A stretch of DNA of 64,000 nucleotides from Sphingomonas sp. SORGH_AS_0950 (GCF_030818415.1 NZ_JAUTAE010000001.1:3560001-3624000), one strand, 5' to 3'. Positions 50,695-60,554 are shown, counted from the first letter of the stretch. Numbers and translations: made by a program. The notes: a model not told the origin generated them from the sequence alone.

Positions 50695-51671
50695 CCGGCA
50701 CCCTCCCGCCCGAAACCCACGACCGTCGCCGTCGCATGTTGCGTACTGCCATGGGACCCGAGATCGCGGCGGCGTTGGGCGATCCGCTTGTGGTCGAGAT
50801 CATGGTCAATCCCGATGGCGCGCTGCGCCTCGATCGGCTTGGCGAGGGGCGTATCAATACCGGCGTTTCGATCGCCGCAGGGGAGGTCGAACGTATCGTC
50901 CGCCTGGTCGCAAGCCACGCCGGGGTGGAAGTCCATGCCGCTGCCCCCATCGTCAGCGCCGAGTTACCAGAAGGCGAGCGGTTTGAGGGGCTGTTGCCGC
51001 CAGTCGTTGCGAAGCCCTGTTTTGCCATCCGCAAACCGGCCCTCCGTATCCACCGATTGCACGATTATGTCGCCGAAGGGATTATGTCGGCAGGCGCGGC
51101 GCGTGTGCTGTCGACCGCGGTTCTCGAACGCAAGAACATTCTCGTCGCCGGTGGTACATCGTCCGGCAAGACCACACTTGCCAACGCGCTGCTGGCGGAG
51201 ATGGCGACCCTTGATGAACGGGTCATCCTGATCGAAGACACGCGCGAGCTGCAATGCCCGGCGCCCGATACCGTCGCGCTGCGCACGCGACCCGGCGTGG
51301 TCGGCATGACCGACCTGGTACGCTCGACACTGCGTTTGCGCCCCGACCGCATCGTGGTCGGTGAGGTTCGCGGCCCGGAAGCGCTCGACATGCTCAAGGC
51401 ATGGAATACGGGTCATCCGGGCGGAATCGCGACCGTCCATGCCAATTCGGCACGGGCAGCCCTCACGCGCATTGAGCAACTCGTTGCCGAGGCGACCGTC
51501 ACTGTTCCCCGCCACCTGATCGCCGAGGCGATCGATATGGTGGTCTTCCTCTCCGGTAGGGGCTCCGGCCGCAGGGTCGATACCGTTGCCGAGGTCGGCG
51601 GTGTCGATGCGCAGGGCGAATACGCCGTCAACCACCTCACTTTCCCACCCCATGATGGAGCTACGTTATGA
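50691..51671 (+). CDS. trbB: Conjugal transfer ATPase TrbB (VirB11-like)
   Basis: 326 residues. The VirB11-family ATPase has Walker A in [17 protein letters not shown], an Asp box in [11 protein letters not shown], and [20 protein letters not shown] with [13 protein letters not shown] as the His box. It powers pilus assembly. It starts in the overlap with the preceding gene and its stop overlaps trbC. Confidence 0.95.
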   Translation: MTGTLPPETHDRRRRMLRTAMGPEIAAALGDPLVVEIMVNPDGALRLDRLGEGRINTGVSIAAGEVERIVRLVASHAGVEVHAAAPIVSAELPEGERFEGLLPPVVAKPCFAIRKPALRIHRLHDYVAEGIMSAGAARVLSTAVLERKNILVAGGTSSGKTTLANALLAEMATLDERVILIEDTRELQCPAPDTVALRTRPGVVGMTDLVRSTLRLRPDRIVVGEVRGPEALDMLKAWNTGHPGGIATVHANSARAALTRIEQLVAEATVTVPRHLIAEAIDMVVFLSGRGSGRRVDTVAEVGGVDAQGEYAVNHLTFPPHDGATL

Positions 51672-51997
51672 TCGTCGTTTCGACGCGCCGCATGCGCGCG
51701 CCCATCCCACTGCTTCTTGCGGCCGCTGTTGCATGGCCCGCCACCGCCTTCGCGGCAGGCTCGGGTATGCCATGGGAGGAACCGCTTCAGCAGGTCCTTG
51801 AGTCCGTCCAGGGCCCCGTCGCCAAGATCGTCGCGGTTCTTATCATCATTTCGACCGGCCTCGCGCTCGCGTTTGGCGAGACCAGTGGTGGCTTCCGAAA
51901 GCTGATCCAGATCGTCTTCGGATTGAGCATCGCCTTCGCGGCAAGCTCCTTCTTCCTGTCCTTCTTCAGCTTCGGCGGCGGAGCGCTGTTGGCATGA
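51668..51997 (+). CDS. trbC: Conjugative pilin TrbC (VirB2-like)
   Basis: 109 residues. A signal peptide (MRAPIPLLLAAAVAWPATAF, then AAGSG) is followed by two hydrophobic helices (VAKIVAVLIIISTGLALAFG and IVFGLSIAFAASSFFLSFF), the pilin design. TraF (26630) is expected to process and cyclise it. It overlaps trbB and trbD. Confidence 0.92.
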   Translation: MIVVSTRRMRAPIPLLLAAAVAWPATAFAAGSGMPWEEPLQQVLESVQGPVAKIVAVLIIISTGLALAFGETSGGFRKLIQIVFGLSIAFAASSFFLSFFSFGGGALLA

Positions 51998-52293
51998 TGT
52001 CGCCTGGCTCCATCGTCTCGGCCGGTCCCGCCTCAGACTCGATCGATGGGTTCGAGGTGCCGCTTCACCGCGCACTCTCCGAACCGATCCTGCTCGGCGG
52101 CGCGCCGCGCGGGATCGCGATCATCAATGGCACCCTGGCCGCGGCGTTGGGGCTGGGCCTCCAACAATGGATCGCGGGTGCGGTGCTTTGGATGGCCGGG
52201 CACAGCCTCGCGATCTTCGCCGCCAAGCGTGACCCGGATTTCGCTGCCGTCACCATCCGCCACCTCCGCCAGAAAGGGCATCTTTCATGCTGA
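51994..52293 (+). CDS. trbD: Conjugal transfer protein TrbD (VirB3-like)
   Basis: 99 residues. The pattern FEVPLHRALSEPILLGGAPR, then a membrane pair (IAIINGTLAAALGLGLQQWI, AGAVLWMAGHSLAIFAAKRD) and DPDFAAVTIRHLRQK is TrbD/VirB3. It works with TrbE at the inner membrane. It overlaps trbC and trbE. Confidence 0.93.
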   Translation: MMSPGSIVSAGPASDSIDGFEVPLHRALSEPILLGGAPRGIAIINGTLAAALGLGLQQWIAGAVLWMAGHSLAIFAAKRDPDFAAVTIRHLRQKGHLSC

Positions 52294-54740
52294 ACCTGCG
52301 TGAGTATCGCGCGACTGCGGATCGGCTCGCCGACCACTTGCCATGGGCCGCGCTGGTCGCCCCCGGCATCGTGCTGAACAAGGACGGTGGATTCCAGCGC
52401 AGCTTTCGATTCCGCGGCCCGGACCTCGAAAGCGCGACGGAAGCCGAATTGGTATCGGTTGCCGCCCGTGCGAACAATGCGCTGCGTCGACTAGGCGAGG
52501 GATGGGCATTGTTCCTCGATGCCGAGCGCGTCGAGGCCCAGGACTATCCCCATAGCGATTTCCCCGATCCGGCATCCTGGCTGATCGATGAGGAACGCCG
52601 TGGTCATTTCGACGGCCGCCGGGGACAGCATTTCGAATCCCGCTATCACCTCACGCTTTTCTACCTCCCCGCGCCCGATGGCGTCAGCCGCGCCGAGCGG
52701 GCGGTATGGGAAAGGGACGACCGCTCCGGTTCTCGCGACTGGCGGCAGGAATTGCGCGCCTTCGTCGCCGAGACCGACCGGCTATTCGACCTGCTGAACG
52801 GCGTCTTTCCCGAGATCAGCCCGCTCGATGATGAGGAGACACTGACCTTCCTCCACGGGTGCATCTCGACACGCCGGCACAAGGTCGCAATGCCCCCGAC
52901 CCCGATGTATCTCGACGGCTTGCTGGTCGATACGCCAGTCATCGGGGGCATCGAACCGACGCTGGGCGACCGGCATCTCCGCACGATTACGGTGCTGGGC
53001 TTTCCAGCCGCATCCCGTCCCGCCCTCCTCGACGCGCTCAACCATCAGGACTTTCCATACCGCTGGACCACGCGCTTCATCGCGCTCGACAAGCCGGCTG
53101 CGACCAAGGCGCTGACCCGCATCCGGCGGCAATGGTTCAACAAGCGGAAATCGGTCGTCCAATTGTTGCGCGAGGTCATGATGAACGAGCCGGTGCCGCT
53201 GACCGACAGCGACGCCGACAACAAGGTCGCCGACGCTGACCTCGCCTTGCAGGCGCTTGGCGGCGATCATGTCGGCTTCGGCTATCTGACGACCACGATC
53301 ACCATATCGGATGAGGATGCGGGCGCGGCCGATGAGAAGGTCCGCATCATCGAGCGGATCGTCAATGGGCTGGGGTTCACCTGTATCCGTGAGTCCATCA
53401 ACGCGCTCGAAGCGTGGTTGGGGTCGCTCCCGGGCCATGTCTACGCCAACGTGCGACAGCCTTTGGTTCATACGCTGAACCTGACCCATCTGATGCCCCT
53501 GTCATCGGTATGGGCGGGGCCGGCGGCAGATACGCATCTCGCCGGACCACCTTTACTCTACGCCGAAACATCCGGCTCCACGCCCTTCCGCCTGTCCGCC
53601 CATGTCAGCGATGTGGGGCATATGCTGGTGGTCGGGCCGACCGGCGCCGGCAAATCGGTGCTGCTGGCCCTGCTTGCTCTCCAGTTCCGGCGCTATGCCG
53701 GATCGCAGGTGACGATATTCGACAAGGGCTTGTCGGCACGCGCGGCAGTGCTCGCGATGGGCGGTCAGCATCACCGGCTTGGTGAGGGTGGCGCGCTCGC
53801 GTTCCAGCCGCTCGCCCGGATCGACGAAGCCCACGAACGAAGCTGGGCGGCCGACTGGCTGGCGGGGTTGCTCGCGGCCGAGAAGCTGGTCGTGCTTCCC
53901 GACGTCAAGGATATGGTGTGGTCGGCGCTCACCAGCCTCGCGGGTGCCCCCGCGCCTGAGCGCACGCTGACCGGCCTTTCGGTGCTGCTCCAGTCCAACG
54001 CCATACGATCTGCCCTCCGTCCCTACACGCTCGAAGGGCCGTTCGGACGGTTGCTCGACGCCGCTGAAGACCGGCTGACGCTGGCCGACGTTCAGTGCTT
54101 CGAAACCGAGGCGCTGATGCACATGCCGGCGGTGGTCGCCCCTGTGCTGACCTGGCTGTTCCACAGGCTTGAATCCCGGATGGATGGGCGGCCCATGCTG
54201 CTGATCCTCGATGAAGCCTGGGTTTTCCTCGACAATCCGCTGTTCGCCGAACGTATCCGCGAATGGCTGAAGGTGTTGCGCAAGAAGAACGTCTCGGTCG
54301 TCTTCGCGACACAGAGCCTCGCCGATATCGCTGGCAGTTCGATCGCGCCGGCCATTATCGAAAGCTGCCCCCAACGCATCTTCCTGCCGAATGACCGCGC
54401 GGTCGAACCGCAGGCGCGTGACGCCTATGTCCGGTTCGGTCTCAATGGCCGGCAAATCGAGTTGATCGCACGGGCGACGCCAAAGCGGCACTATTACCTC
54501 CAGTCGCGGCGCGGCAACCGGCTGTTCGATCTCGCTCTGGGTCCGATCGCCCTTGCGCTTGCCGGCTCGGCTGACCCGGCGACCCAAACGCTGATCGACA
54601 CGCTGATCGCAGACCATGGCGATGACGGCTTTCTTGCCGCCTTTCTCCGCGCACGCGGCCTCGGCTGGGCGGCGGACCTCCTTCCTCATTTCCCCCACGC
54701 GGCCCCGCGCCGCCCGATCCAGCAGGAGCTTGCTTTATGA
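52287..54740 (+). CDS. trbE: Conjugal transfer ATPase TrbE (VirB4-like)
   Basis: 817 residues. The N-terminal VirB4 domain (LNLREYRATADRLADHLPWA) is followed by the C-terminal ATPase with Walker A in VVGPTGAGKSVLLALLALQF and Walker B in LLILDEAWVFLDN, plus an FATQSLADIAGS motif. It energises substrate transfer and pilus biogenesis. Complete length for the family. Confidence 0.96.
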   Translation: MLNLREYRATADRLADHLPWAALVAPGIVLNKDGGFQRSFRFRGPDLESATEAELVSVAARANNALRRLGEGWALFLDAERVEAQDYPHSDFPDPASWLIDEERRGHFDGRRGQHFESRYHLTLFYLPAPDGVSRAERAVWERDDRSGSRDWRQELRAFVAETDRLFDLLNGVFPEISPLDDEETLTFLHGCISTRRHKVAMPPTPMYLDGLLVDTPVIGGIEPTLGDRHLRTITVLGFPAASRPALLDALNHQDFPYRWTTRFIALDKPAATKALTRIRRQWFNKRKSVVQLLREVMMNEPVPLTDSDADNKVADADLALQALGGDHVGFGYLTTTITISDEDAGAADEKVRIIERIVNGLGFTCIRESINALEAWLGSLPGHVYANVRQPLVHTLNLTHLMPLSSVWAGPAADTHLAGPPLLYAETSGSTPFRLSAHVSDVGHMLVVGPTGAGKSVLLALLALQFRRYAGSQVTIFDKGLSARAAVLAMGGQHHRLGEGGALAFQPLARIDEAHERSWAADWLAGLLAAEKLVVLPDVKDMVWSALTSLAGAPAPERTLTGLSVLLQSNAIRSALRPYTLEGPFGRLLDAAEDRLTLADVQCFETEALMHMPAVVAPVLTWLFHRLESRMDGRPMLLILDEAWVFLDNPLFAERIREWLKVLRKKNVSVVFATQSLADIAGSSIAPAIIESCPQRIFLPNDRAVEPQARDAYVRFGLNGRQIELIARATPKRHYYLQSRRGNRLFDLALGPIALALAGSADPATQTLIDTLIADHGDDGFLAAFLRARGLGWAADLLPHFPHAAPRRPIQQELAL

Positions 54741-55450
54741 CCCGACGTAAACTTGCAGCCGCCGGCGCCACGATCGCGCTGCTCGCTGCCACACCGACCC
54801 AGGCGCAGTTCGGCGGGATCGTGTTCGACCCACGCGCCTATGTGCAGCATCTCCTTGTTGCGTCGCGTACACTCCAGCAGATCAACAATCAGATCCAGTC
54901 GCTCCAGAATGAGGCGACGATGCTGCGCAACATGGCGCGCAACCTGTCGCGACTGGACGTATCGTCGCTGACCGCGATCACGTCCGACCTCAAGCGGATC
55001 GACTCGCTGATGGGCCAGGCCCAGAACCTTGGCTATCAGGTTGCGCAAACTGACCGGCTGTTCCGGCAGCATTTCGCGACGCCCGATGCGGCGCAAAGCG
55101 CGGCCCAGATCACTGCGGACGCCAAGACCCGTTGGCAAGACGCGATGGATAGCTTCCACCAGACGATGCAAGTGCAGTCGAGCATTGTCGAATCGGTGCG
55201 GGCTGACAGCGCCGAACTGAGCAAGCTGCTCGCCGCGAGCGAAGGGGCCGAGGGCAGCCTTCAGGCCCAGCAGGCATCCAACCAGCTCACCGCCCTCGCG
55301 ATCAAGCAGCAGATGCAGCTTCAGTCGATGATGGCGGCGCAATTCCGCGCCGAGGCGCTGGAGAAGGCCCGCGCTGCCGCCGATCAGGAAGCCGCCCGCG
55401 CGGCGTGGACCCGCTTCGTCGGCACCGGCGATGCCTACACCCCCCGATAA
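54737..55450 (+). CDS. trbJ: Conjugal transfer protein TrbJ (VirB5-like)
   Basis: 237 residues. A signal peptide (KLAAAGATIALLAATPTQAQ) is followed by long coiled-coil helices (ASRTLQQINNQIQSLQNEAT, RQQ-rich regions, AQQASNQLTALAIKQQMQLQ). TrbJ/VirB5 is a minor pilus component at the tip. The stop of trbE overlaps its ATG. Confidence 0.92.
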   Translation: MTRRKLAAAGATIALLAATPTQAQFGGIVFDPRAYVQHLLVASRTLQQINNQIQSLQNEATMLRNMARNLSRLDVSSLTAITSDLKRIDSLMGQAQNLGYQVAQTDRLFRQHFATPDAAQSAAQITADAKTRWQDAMDSFHQTMQVQSSIVESVRADSAELSKLLAASEGAEGSLQAQQASNQLTALAIKQQMQLQSMMAAQFRAEALEKARAAADQEAARAAWTRFVGTGDAYTPR

Positions 55451-55479
55451 GCGGCGCGCTCGGAAGGGATGAAACCATC

Positions 55480-55560
55480 ATGACTCCGACCATCCCCGTC
55501 CTGCCGCAGTCGTGGAAGGGCCTCCTGCCGCCCCTGTGTCCGGAAGTGTGCCATGGCTGA
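55480..55560 (+). CDS. 26-residue ORF in the trbK position
   Basis: A tiny frame, MTPTIPVLPQSWKGLLPPLC, then PEVCHG, between trbJ and trbL, overlapping the trbL start by eight bases. The usual occupant of this site is trbK, an entry-exclusion lipoprotein of 60-75 residues. There is no signal peptide or lipobox here, so this is either a trbK remnant or not translated. Confidence 0.3.
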   Translation: MTPTIPVLPQSWKGLLPPLCPEVCHG

Positions 55561-56923
55561 TCCGGGCGCCCCTGACCTCAACGTCATCGACCAGTTCGTT
55601 ACCGTCTTCAGTCACTATATAGACTCAGGGTTCGGACTGCTTCGCCCGGACGTAGGGTTCCTGACAACGACGTTGATCGGGATCGATATCGTACTGGCCG
55701 GATTATGGTGGTCGCTCGATGGCGAGAACGATATTCTCGCGCGGCTGGTCAAGAAGATACTCTATGTCGGTGTCTTCGCGCTGATCCTCAACAACTACCA
55801 GCACTTCACCCAAATCATCTACGAGTCATTTTCCGGGCTCGGCCTTCATGCCAGTGCGAATGCCATGTCCGCGCAAGACTTGCTTAAGCCGGGCAAGATC
55901 GCCGGCACCGGATTCAAGGCGGCACAACCACTTCTCGACCAGGCCGGCAAGCAGATCGGCTTTTACGTGCCGGCTCTTGCGGCAGCGGCCGTGATGGTGG
56001 TGGCGTGGCTGCTGGTGGTGTTGGCGTTCTTCATTCTGGCTATCCAGCTCTTCATCACGATCGTCGAGTTCAAGCTGACCAGCCTTGCCGGGTTCACGCT
56101 GGTTCCGTTCGCGCTCTGGAACAAGACAAGCTTCCTTGCCGAACGGGTTCTTGGGAACATCATATCGTCTGGCATCAAGGTGATGGTGCTGGCTGTCATC
56201 ATCGGCATTGGATCGAGCTTCTTCCATGACTTCATCGCCACGTCGAACGGCGCGGAGATCGACACGGCGCAAGCCATGTCGCTGGTTCTCGGCGCGCTCG
56301 CATTGCTCGGCCTTGGCATTTTTGGACCCGGGATCGCGACAGGGCTGGTGTCAGGGGCACCCCAACTTGGCGCGGGCGCGGCTGTCGGCACAATGGGAGG
56401 TGCTACACTAGCGACAGGCGGGGCCGCCATGCTGGGTGCGCGTGCGGCCATTACCGCCGGATCGGGCGGCATGGCGGCTATCCGGGCGGGCACGGCGATG
56501 GGAGCGGCAACGCAAACGGCGTGGCGCTCAGGTCAGGCCGCAGCCGGTGAACATAGCATATCGGCCGGTTTCGACGGGTTGGCCTCCGCCGCCAAGGGGG
56601 CCGCTGGACATGCCGCGACGTCCACGTTCTCTCGTGTCCAGCAGGGCTTGAGCGACAGCGCGCAACGGGGACGCGATGCCGCCATGGCGGCTCTGGGCGG
56701 CGAATCGCCAAGGGCGGGCGCTGGAGCGGAAGGGAGCGGCGAGCCGGCGAAGGACGATGCGGCCCCGAACAGGAGTGCCGACTCAAGCCCACCGCTTTGG
56801 GCCCGCAAGATGCGATCCGAGCAGACCGCCCGTCACCGAGTTCATGCCGCGATGCAGATCGTCAAGGAAGGCGATCGTCCCGGCGCGCCCGCCAACCCCG
56901 ACCTCAGCGACAAGGAGAATTGA
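55553..56923 (+). CDS. trbL: Conjugal transfer protein TrbL (VirB6-like)
   Basis: 456 residues. Five to six membrane helices (VGFLTTTLIGIDIVLAGLWW, LVKKILYVGVFALILNNYQH, AAAVMVVAWLLVVLAFFILA, VMVLAVIIGIGSSFFHDFIA, SLVLGALALLGLGIFGPGIA) are followed by a long glycine/alanine-rich cytoplasmic tail. It forms the inner-membrane channel part of the mating pair complex. Confidence 0.94.
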   Translation: MADPGAPDLNVIDQFVTVFSHYIDSGFGLLRPDVGFLTTTLIGIDIVLAGLWWSLDGENDILARLVKKILYVGVFALILNNYQHFTQIIYESFSGLGLHASANAMSAQDLLKPGKIAGTGFKAAQPLLDQAGKQIGFYVPALAAAAVMVVAWLLVVLAFFILAIQLFITIVEFKLTSLAGFTLVPFALWNKTSFLAERVLGNIISSGIKVMVLAVIIGIGSSFFHDFIATSNGAEIDTAQAMSLVLGALALLGLGIFGPGIATGLVSGAPQLGAGAAVGTMGGATLATGGAAMLGARAAITAGSGGMAAIRAGTAMGAATQTAWRSGQAAAGEHSISAGFDGLASAAKGAAGHAATSTFSRVQQGLSDSAQRGRDAAMAALGGESPRAGAGAEGSGEPAKDDAAPNRSADSSPPLWARKMRSEQTARHRVHAAMQIVKEGDRPGAPANPDLSDKEN

Positions 56924-56926
56924 ACA

Positions 56927-57742
56927 ATGATCTTCAAGCGCAATCCTCAGCGCTATGGACGGACCCCCGAGCCGGAGACGCCCTATCAACGCGCCGGGCA
57001 ACTCTGGGACGACCGGATCGGCTCAGCCCGCATCCAGGCGCACAACTGGCGGCTGATCGCCTTCGGTTGTCTCACGCTCGCTGGCGGTCTCGCCATAGGC
57101 AATGTCTGGCAATCCCTGCAAAGCCGGGTCACACCCTATGTCGTGGAGGTGGATCGGCTTGGCGAACCGCGCGCGGTCGCGCCGGCCATCCAGAACTACC
57201 GGCCGACAGATGCCGAGGTCGCATGGCAACTCGCACGCTTCATCACCGACGTTCGGTCGGTCTCGACAGACCCGGTGCTGGTCAAGAAGAACTGGTTGGA
57301 AGCCTATGACTTCGTAACCGACCGCGCGGCGCAGTTTCTCAACGACTATGCGCGCGCCAATGATCCGTTCTCGAAGATCGGCGAGCGTAGCGTGTCCGTA
57401 CAGGTCACAAGTGTCGTGCGTGCGTCCGACACCAGCTTTCAGGTTAAATGGATCGAGCAGACCTATGAGCGGGGCTCGCTCGCCGGCACGACACGATGGA
57501 CGGCAATCCTCTCCATCGTAATGCGACCCCCGAAGAACGCCGATAGCTTGCGCCGCAATCCGCTCGGACTGTTCGTGAACGCCATCGACTGGACCAAGGA
57601 ACTGGACAGCGGCGGTTCTGCGCTGGCTGCAAACCCGACGCCCACGATGGCGCAGCCGGTGGCCGCACTCTCCTCGCCGATCGCACCGGTGCCCACGCCG
57701 ACAAATCCACCGTCCAGCAATGAAGGAGGCAATGTCCAATGA
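56927..57742 (+). CDS. trbF: Conjugal transfer protein TrbF (VirB8-like)
   Basis: 271 residues. The N-terminal cytoplasmic part (PETPYQRAGQLWDDRIGSAR) and one membrane helix (WRLIAFGCLTLAGGLAIGNV) are followed by the VirB8 periplasmic domain (VTPYVVEVDRLGEPRAVAPA, WLEAYDFVTDRAAQFLNDYA, FQVKWIEQTYERGSLAGTTR) and a proline-rich tail. It bridges inner-membrane and core complexes. Confidence 0.95.
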   Translation: MIFKRNPQRYGRTPEPETPYQRAGQLWDDRIGSARIQAHNWRLIAFGCLTLAGGLAIGNVWQSLQSRVTPYVVEVDRLGEPRAVAPAIQNYRPTDAEVAWQLARFITDVRSVSTDPVLVKKNWLEAYDFVTDRAAQFLNDYARANDPFSKIGERSVSVQVTSVVRASDTSFQVKWIEQTYERGSLAGTTRWTAILSIVMRPPKNADSLRRNPLGLFVNAIDWTKELDSGGSALAANPTPTMAQPVAALSSPIAPVPTPTNPPSSNEGGNVQ

Positions 57743-58713
57743 TCCGCCTGTCCGCCATCGTGACGCTGGCGATCCCGACCGCAGCGTGTGCTACTCAAGC
57801 GACGCCCCCGACGATCGCCCATGACCCCGCGGCATTCAGTCCCGCGGTCGTGCAACAGGAGCCAGCTGCACCGATCCGCATCGTGGAAGTGCCGAAGCCG
57901 CTGCCGCTTCCCGGTCAACTCCTGCCACGTCCGACGGTCCGGTCCGATACCCTCACGCCCAGCGAGCGTGTCGCCGCTGCAAACCGGGCGGCCACCCGCG
58001 AACCGACCACTGCTGGCTACGTTAATGCGGTGCAGGTCTATCCATGGGCCGATGGCGCGCTTTACCATCTCTACACCGCGCCCGGCCGCATCACCGATAT
58101 CGCGCTTCAGCCGGGCGAGACGCTGGTATCCGTTGCGGCGGGCGATACGGTACGCTGGGTTATCGGGGACACCAGTAGCGGCACCGGCGAAACCGCGCAG
58201 GTGCATGTACTGGTGAAGCCCTTTGCCGCTGGCCTCGCGACGAACATGGTCGTGACGACTGATCGGCGAGCTTATCATATCGCACTCGACAGCACCGATC
58301 GCACGGCGATGGCCGCCGTATCATGGACGTACCCGCAGGATCAGCTTGTCGCCCTTCGGCGTCAGAATCAGGCGGCACGGGAAGCGCAGCCGATCGCCGA
58401 TAACGTCGCCATCGCCGACCTGCACTTTGGCTATGCCATTAGCGGGGACAAGCCGTCGTGGCGGCCCTTGCGCGCCTGGGATGACGGCGCAAAGGTCTAT
58501 ATCGAGTTCCCGGCCCGGCTCGATCAGGCGGAGGCGCCCCCGCTGTTCGTGCTGTCACCGACCGGCGACGCGCAACTGGTGAACTACCGGGTAGCCGGGA
58601 ACCATTACATCGTGGATCGTCTGTTCTCAGCCGCCGAATTGCGCCTTGGCGAGAAGCCGCAGCAGGTCGTGCGGATTATCCGCACCGACGACAAGCGGGG
58701 CAACAGGTCGTGA
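57739..58713 (+). CDS. trbG: Conjugal transfer protein TrbG (VirB9-like)
   Basis: 324 residues. A signal sequence with a lipobox-like ACAT (MIRLSAIVTLAIPTAACA) is followed by the VirB9/CagX domain (AVQVYPWADGALYHLYTAPG, ITDIALQPGETLVSVAAGDT, VNYRVAGNHYIVDRLFSAAE). It is part of the outer-membrane core ring. It overlaps trbF and trbI. Confidence 0.95.
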   Translation: MIRLSAIVTLAIPTAACATQATPPTIAHDPAAFSPAVVQQEPAAPIRIVEVPKPLPLPGQLLPRPTVRSDTLTPSERVAAANRAATREPTTAGYVNAVQVYPWADGALYHLYTAPGRITDIALQPGETLVSVAAGDTVRWVIGDTSSGTGETAQVHVLVKPFAAGLATNMVVTTDRRAYHIALDSTDRTAMAAVSWTYPQDQLVALRRQNQAAREAQPIADNVAIADLHFGYAISGDKPSWRPLRAWDDGAKVYIEFPARLDQAEAPPLFVLSPTGDAQLVNYRVAGNHYIVDRLFSAAELRLGEKPQQVVRIIRTDDKRGNRS

Positions 58714-59999
58714 GCGGCGAGTCCGACATGATGGTCGATGAAAGCGCTGTCGCCGTGCCGCCGCCCAAGGCAAATGTCGATACGTTGACCCTCCGCGCCC
58801 GTCCGCGCCGCGTGGTCCGCTTTCGCCGCAGCATATTGATCGGTGCGGCAGGCGGCGGATCGCTTGCCTTGGCGGGGCTGGCCTGGCTTTCGCTCGGTGG
58901 TCACCGGCTCCATATCGCTGCATCGCCGGACGAGCAGGCAGTGTCCGAGCGACGGGTGCCGACAGATGCCGTTGCCAACCTGCCGGACAGCTATAGCCGG
59001 GTGACGCCATCCACACCTATCCTCGGCCCGCCATTGCCGGGTGACCTCGGGCGGCCGATCCTCGAACGGCAACGCGAACTCGCTGCCCAGGGCGGCGAGA
59101 CTGGACAGACCGAAGGGGCGGCACCGGCGCAATTGCCTCCCGCGCAAACACCCGCGGCTCAGGCCGCGGAGGCGGAGCGACTTCGGCGCGCCGATCAAGC
59201 TCGTGCTGCGCGCGAAGCTGGGGTGATGGTACAATCGGCGGGCCGCAACAAATCGCCATCCGTTGCCACCGCTTCTATAGATGACGCCGCGATTGCAGCA
59301 CCTTCGATCGCCAGCGCGGGTGGTATGCCGACGGCTAGTCTCGGCACCGCTTCAAACAGCCAGCAGCCGAAGCGCGATTTCGTCAACCAGCGGGCGGACA
59401 CGACCGTCAATCCGCATCGTCTCGAAGAACCGGCATCGCCCTGGATGGTCATGGCCGGCAGCTCGATAGCGGCCAGTCTTATTACCGGCCTCGATTCCGA
59501 TCTTCCTGGCATGGTGGTGGCGCAAGTGACGGAGAATGTTTGCGATACCGCCAGCGGGCGGTTCCTGCTGGTGCCGCAGGGATCGCGATTGATCGGTAGC
59601 TACGACAGTGTGGTGGCGTTCGGCCAAAGCCGGGCATTGCTGGTATGGCAGCGGATCATTCTGCCCGATGGATCGTCGCTCCAGTTCGACAACCTGCCGG
59701 CGACCGATGCCGCGGGCTATACCGGCCTCGCCGACAAGGTGGATTTCCACACATGGCGGCTTCTGAAAGGCGTCGCGCTGTCGACCCTGCTCGGCGTCGG
59801 CACGCAGGTATCCATCGGCGGCGATGGCGATTTGGTTCGCGCGATACGCGAGGCAACCCAGCAATCGGCAAGCCAGGCGGGCCAGCAGATCGTCACCAAG
59901 CAGCTCGCGGTCCAGCCGACGATCCGCATCCGGCCAGGATGGCCGGTCCGCGTGCTAGTTCATAAGGATTTGATTCTCCGCCCATGGGGCGGACGGTGA
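58710..59999 (+). CDS. trbI: Conjugal transfer protein TrbI (VirB10-like)
   Basis: 429 residues, starting at GTG 58710 inside the trbG stop. One membrane helix (about 46-68: SILIGAAGGGSLALAGLAWL) and a proline/glutamine-rich linker are followed by the VirB10 beta-barrel domain (SPWMVMAGSSIAASLITGLD, GRFLLVPQGSRLIGSYDSVV, QPTIRIRPGWPVRVLVHKDL). It spans both membranes and gates the channel. It ends the core trb operon. No trbH is present. Confidence 0.95.
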   Translation: MSGESDMMVDESAVAVPPPKANVDTLTLRARPRRVVRFRRSILIGAAGGGSLALAGLAWLSLGGHRLHIAASPDEQAVSERRVPTDAVANLPDSYSRVTPSTPILGPPLPGDLGRPILERQRELAAQGGETGQTEGAAPAQLPPAQTPAAQAAEAERLRRADQARAAREAGVMVQSAGRNKSPSVATASIDDAAIAAPSIASAGGMPTASLGTASNSQQPKRDFVNQRADTTVNPHRLEEPASPWMVMAGSSIAASLITGLDSDLPGMVVAQVTENVCDTASGRFLLVPQGSRLIGSYDSVVAFGQSRALLVWQRIILPDGSSLQFDNLPATDAAGYTGLADKVDFHTWRLLKGVALSTLLGVGTQVSIGGDGDLVRAIREATQQSASQAGQQIVTKQLAVQPTIRIRPGWPVRVLVHKDLILRPWGGR

Positions 60000-60010
60000 T
60001 GGAGGCCCCC

Positions 60011-60229
60011 ATGCTGAAGCTTGCGAAGCTCCCCGACCGCACCCCGGTCAAGATCACCATTACAGTCATGCCCGACCTCAACCGCGCGCTTTCCGATTAT
60101 GCGGCGCTCTACCGGGAGACCTATGGTGAGAAGGCGGACGTGACTGACCTTATCCCCTTCATGCTGGATGCCTTCCTCGCCAGCGATCGGACGTTCGCCA
60201 GGGCACGCAAGGCGACGGGGGAGGGCTAA
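60011..60229 (+). CDS. DUF2274 protein
   Basis: 72 residues: MLKLAKLPDRTPVKITITVM, PDLNRALSDYAALYRETYGE, LIPFMLDAFLASDRTFAR. This is the DUF2274 pattern of the trb operon end. It is a short helical protein with a ribbon-like start, possibly DNA-binding. GGAGGCCCCC before the ATG at 60011 fixes the start. Confidence 0.88.
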   Translation: MLKLAKLPDRTPVKITITVMPDLNRALSDYAALYRETYGEKADVTDLIPFMLDAFLASDRTFARARKATGEG

Positions 60230-60233
60230 AACG

Positions 60234-60554
60234 ATGAGCATCGTGATCGGTCGGTTCAAACTGTCGAGGCAGGGCGGATGGGAAGGCGAGATCCAGACGC
60301 TCACCATCAGTCGCAAGGTCCGCCTCGTGCCCAATGACGACCGGACAAGCGAGCGCGCGCCGGCTTTTCGGGTGTTGCTGGGCGGGCAACGGATCGGCGA
60401 CGCCTGGGAAGAGCGGTCGCGAGGGGAGACGCCGCGCGACTATGTGCGTGTCATTCTGGACGATCCGCTTTTCCAGCATCCGCGGAAAGCCGCGCTGTTT
60501 CCTGACGTCGAGGGCAGCACCGCCAGCCTTATATGGGATCGGAGTTACCTATGA
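60234..60554 (+). CDS. DUF736 family protein (second copy)
   Basis: 106 residues: SIVIGRFKLSRQGGWEGEIQ, TLTISRKVRLVPNDDR, APAFRVLLGGQRIGDAWEER, FPDVEGSTASLIWDRSYL. It is the DUF736 fold, but distinct from the copy at 21651. It lies four bases behind the DUF2274 gene and overlaps the AlpA-like gene. Function unknown. Confidence 0.82.
   Translation: MSIVIGRFKLSRQGGWEGEIQTLTISRKVRLVPNDDRTSERAPAFRVLLGGQRIGDAWEERSRGETPRDYVRVILDDPLFQHPRKAALFPDVEGSTASLIWDRSYL

Noticed and set aside
53553..54698. 381-codon frame opposite trbE
   Set aside because: Antisense of the conserved TrbE ATPase domain.
48230..60000. Type IV effector secretion system instead of conjugation
   Set aside because: The TrbBCDEJLFGI order together with TraG, TraF, relaxase and candidate oriT is that of a conjugation apparatus; no effector genes are visible.
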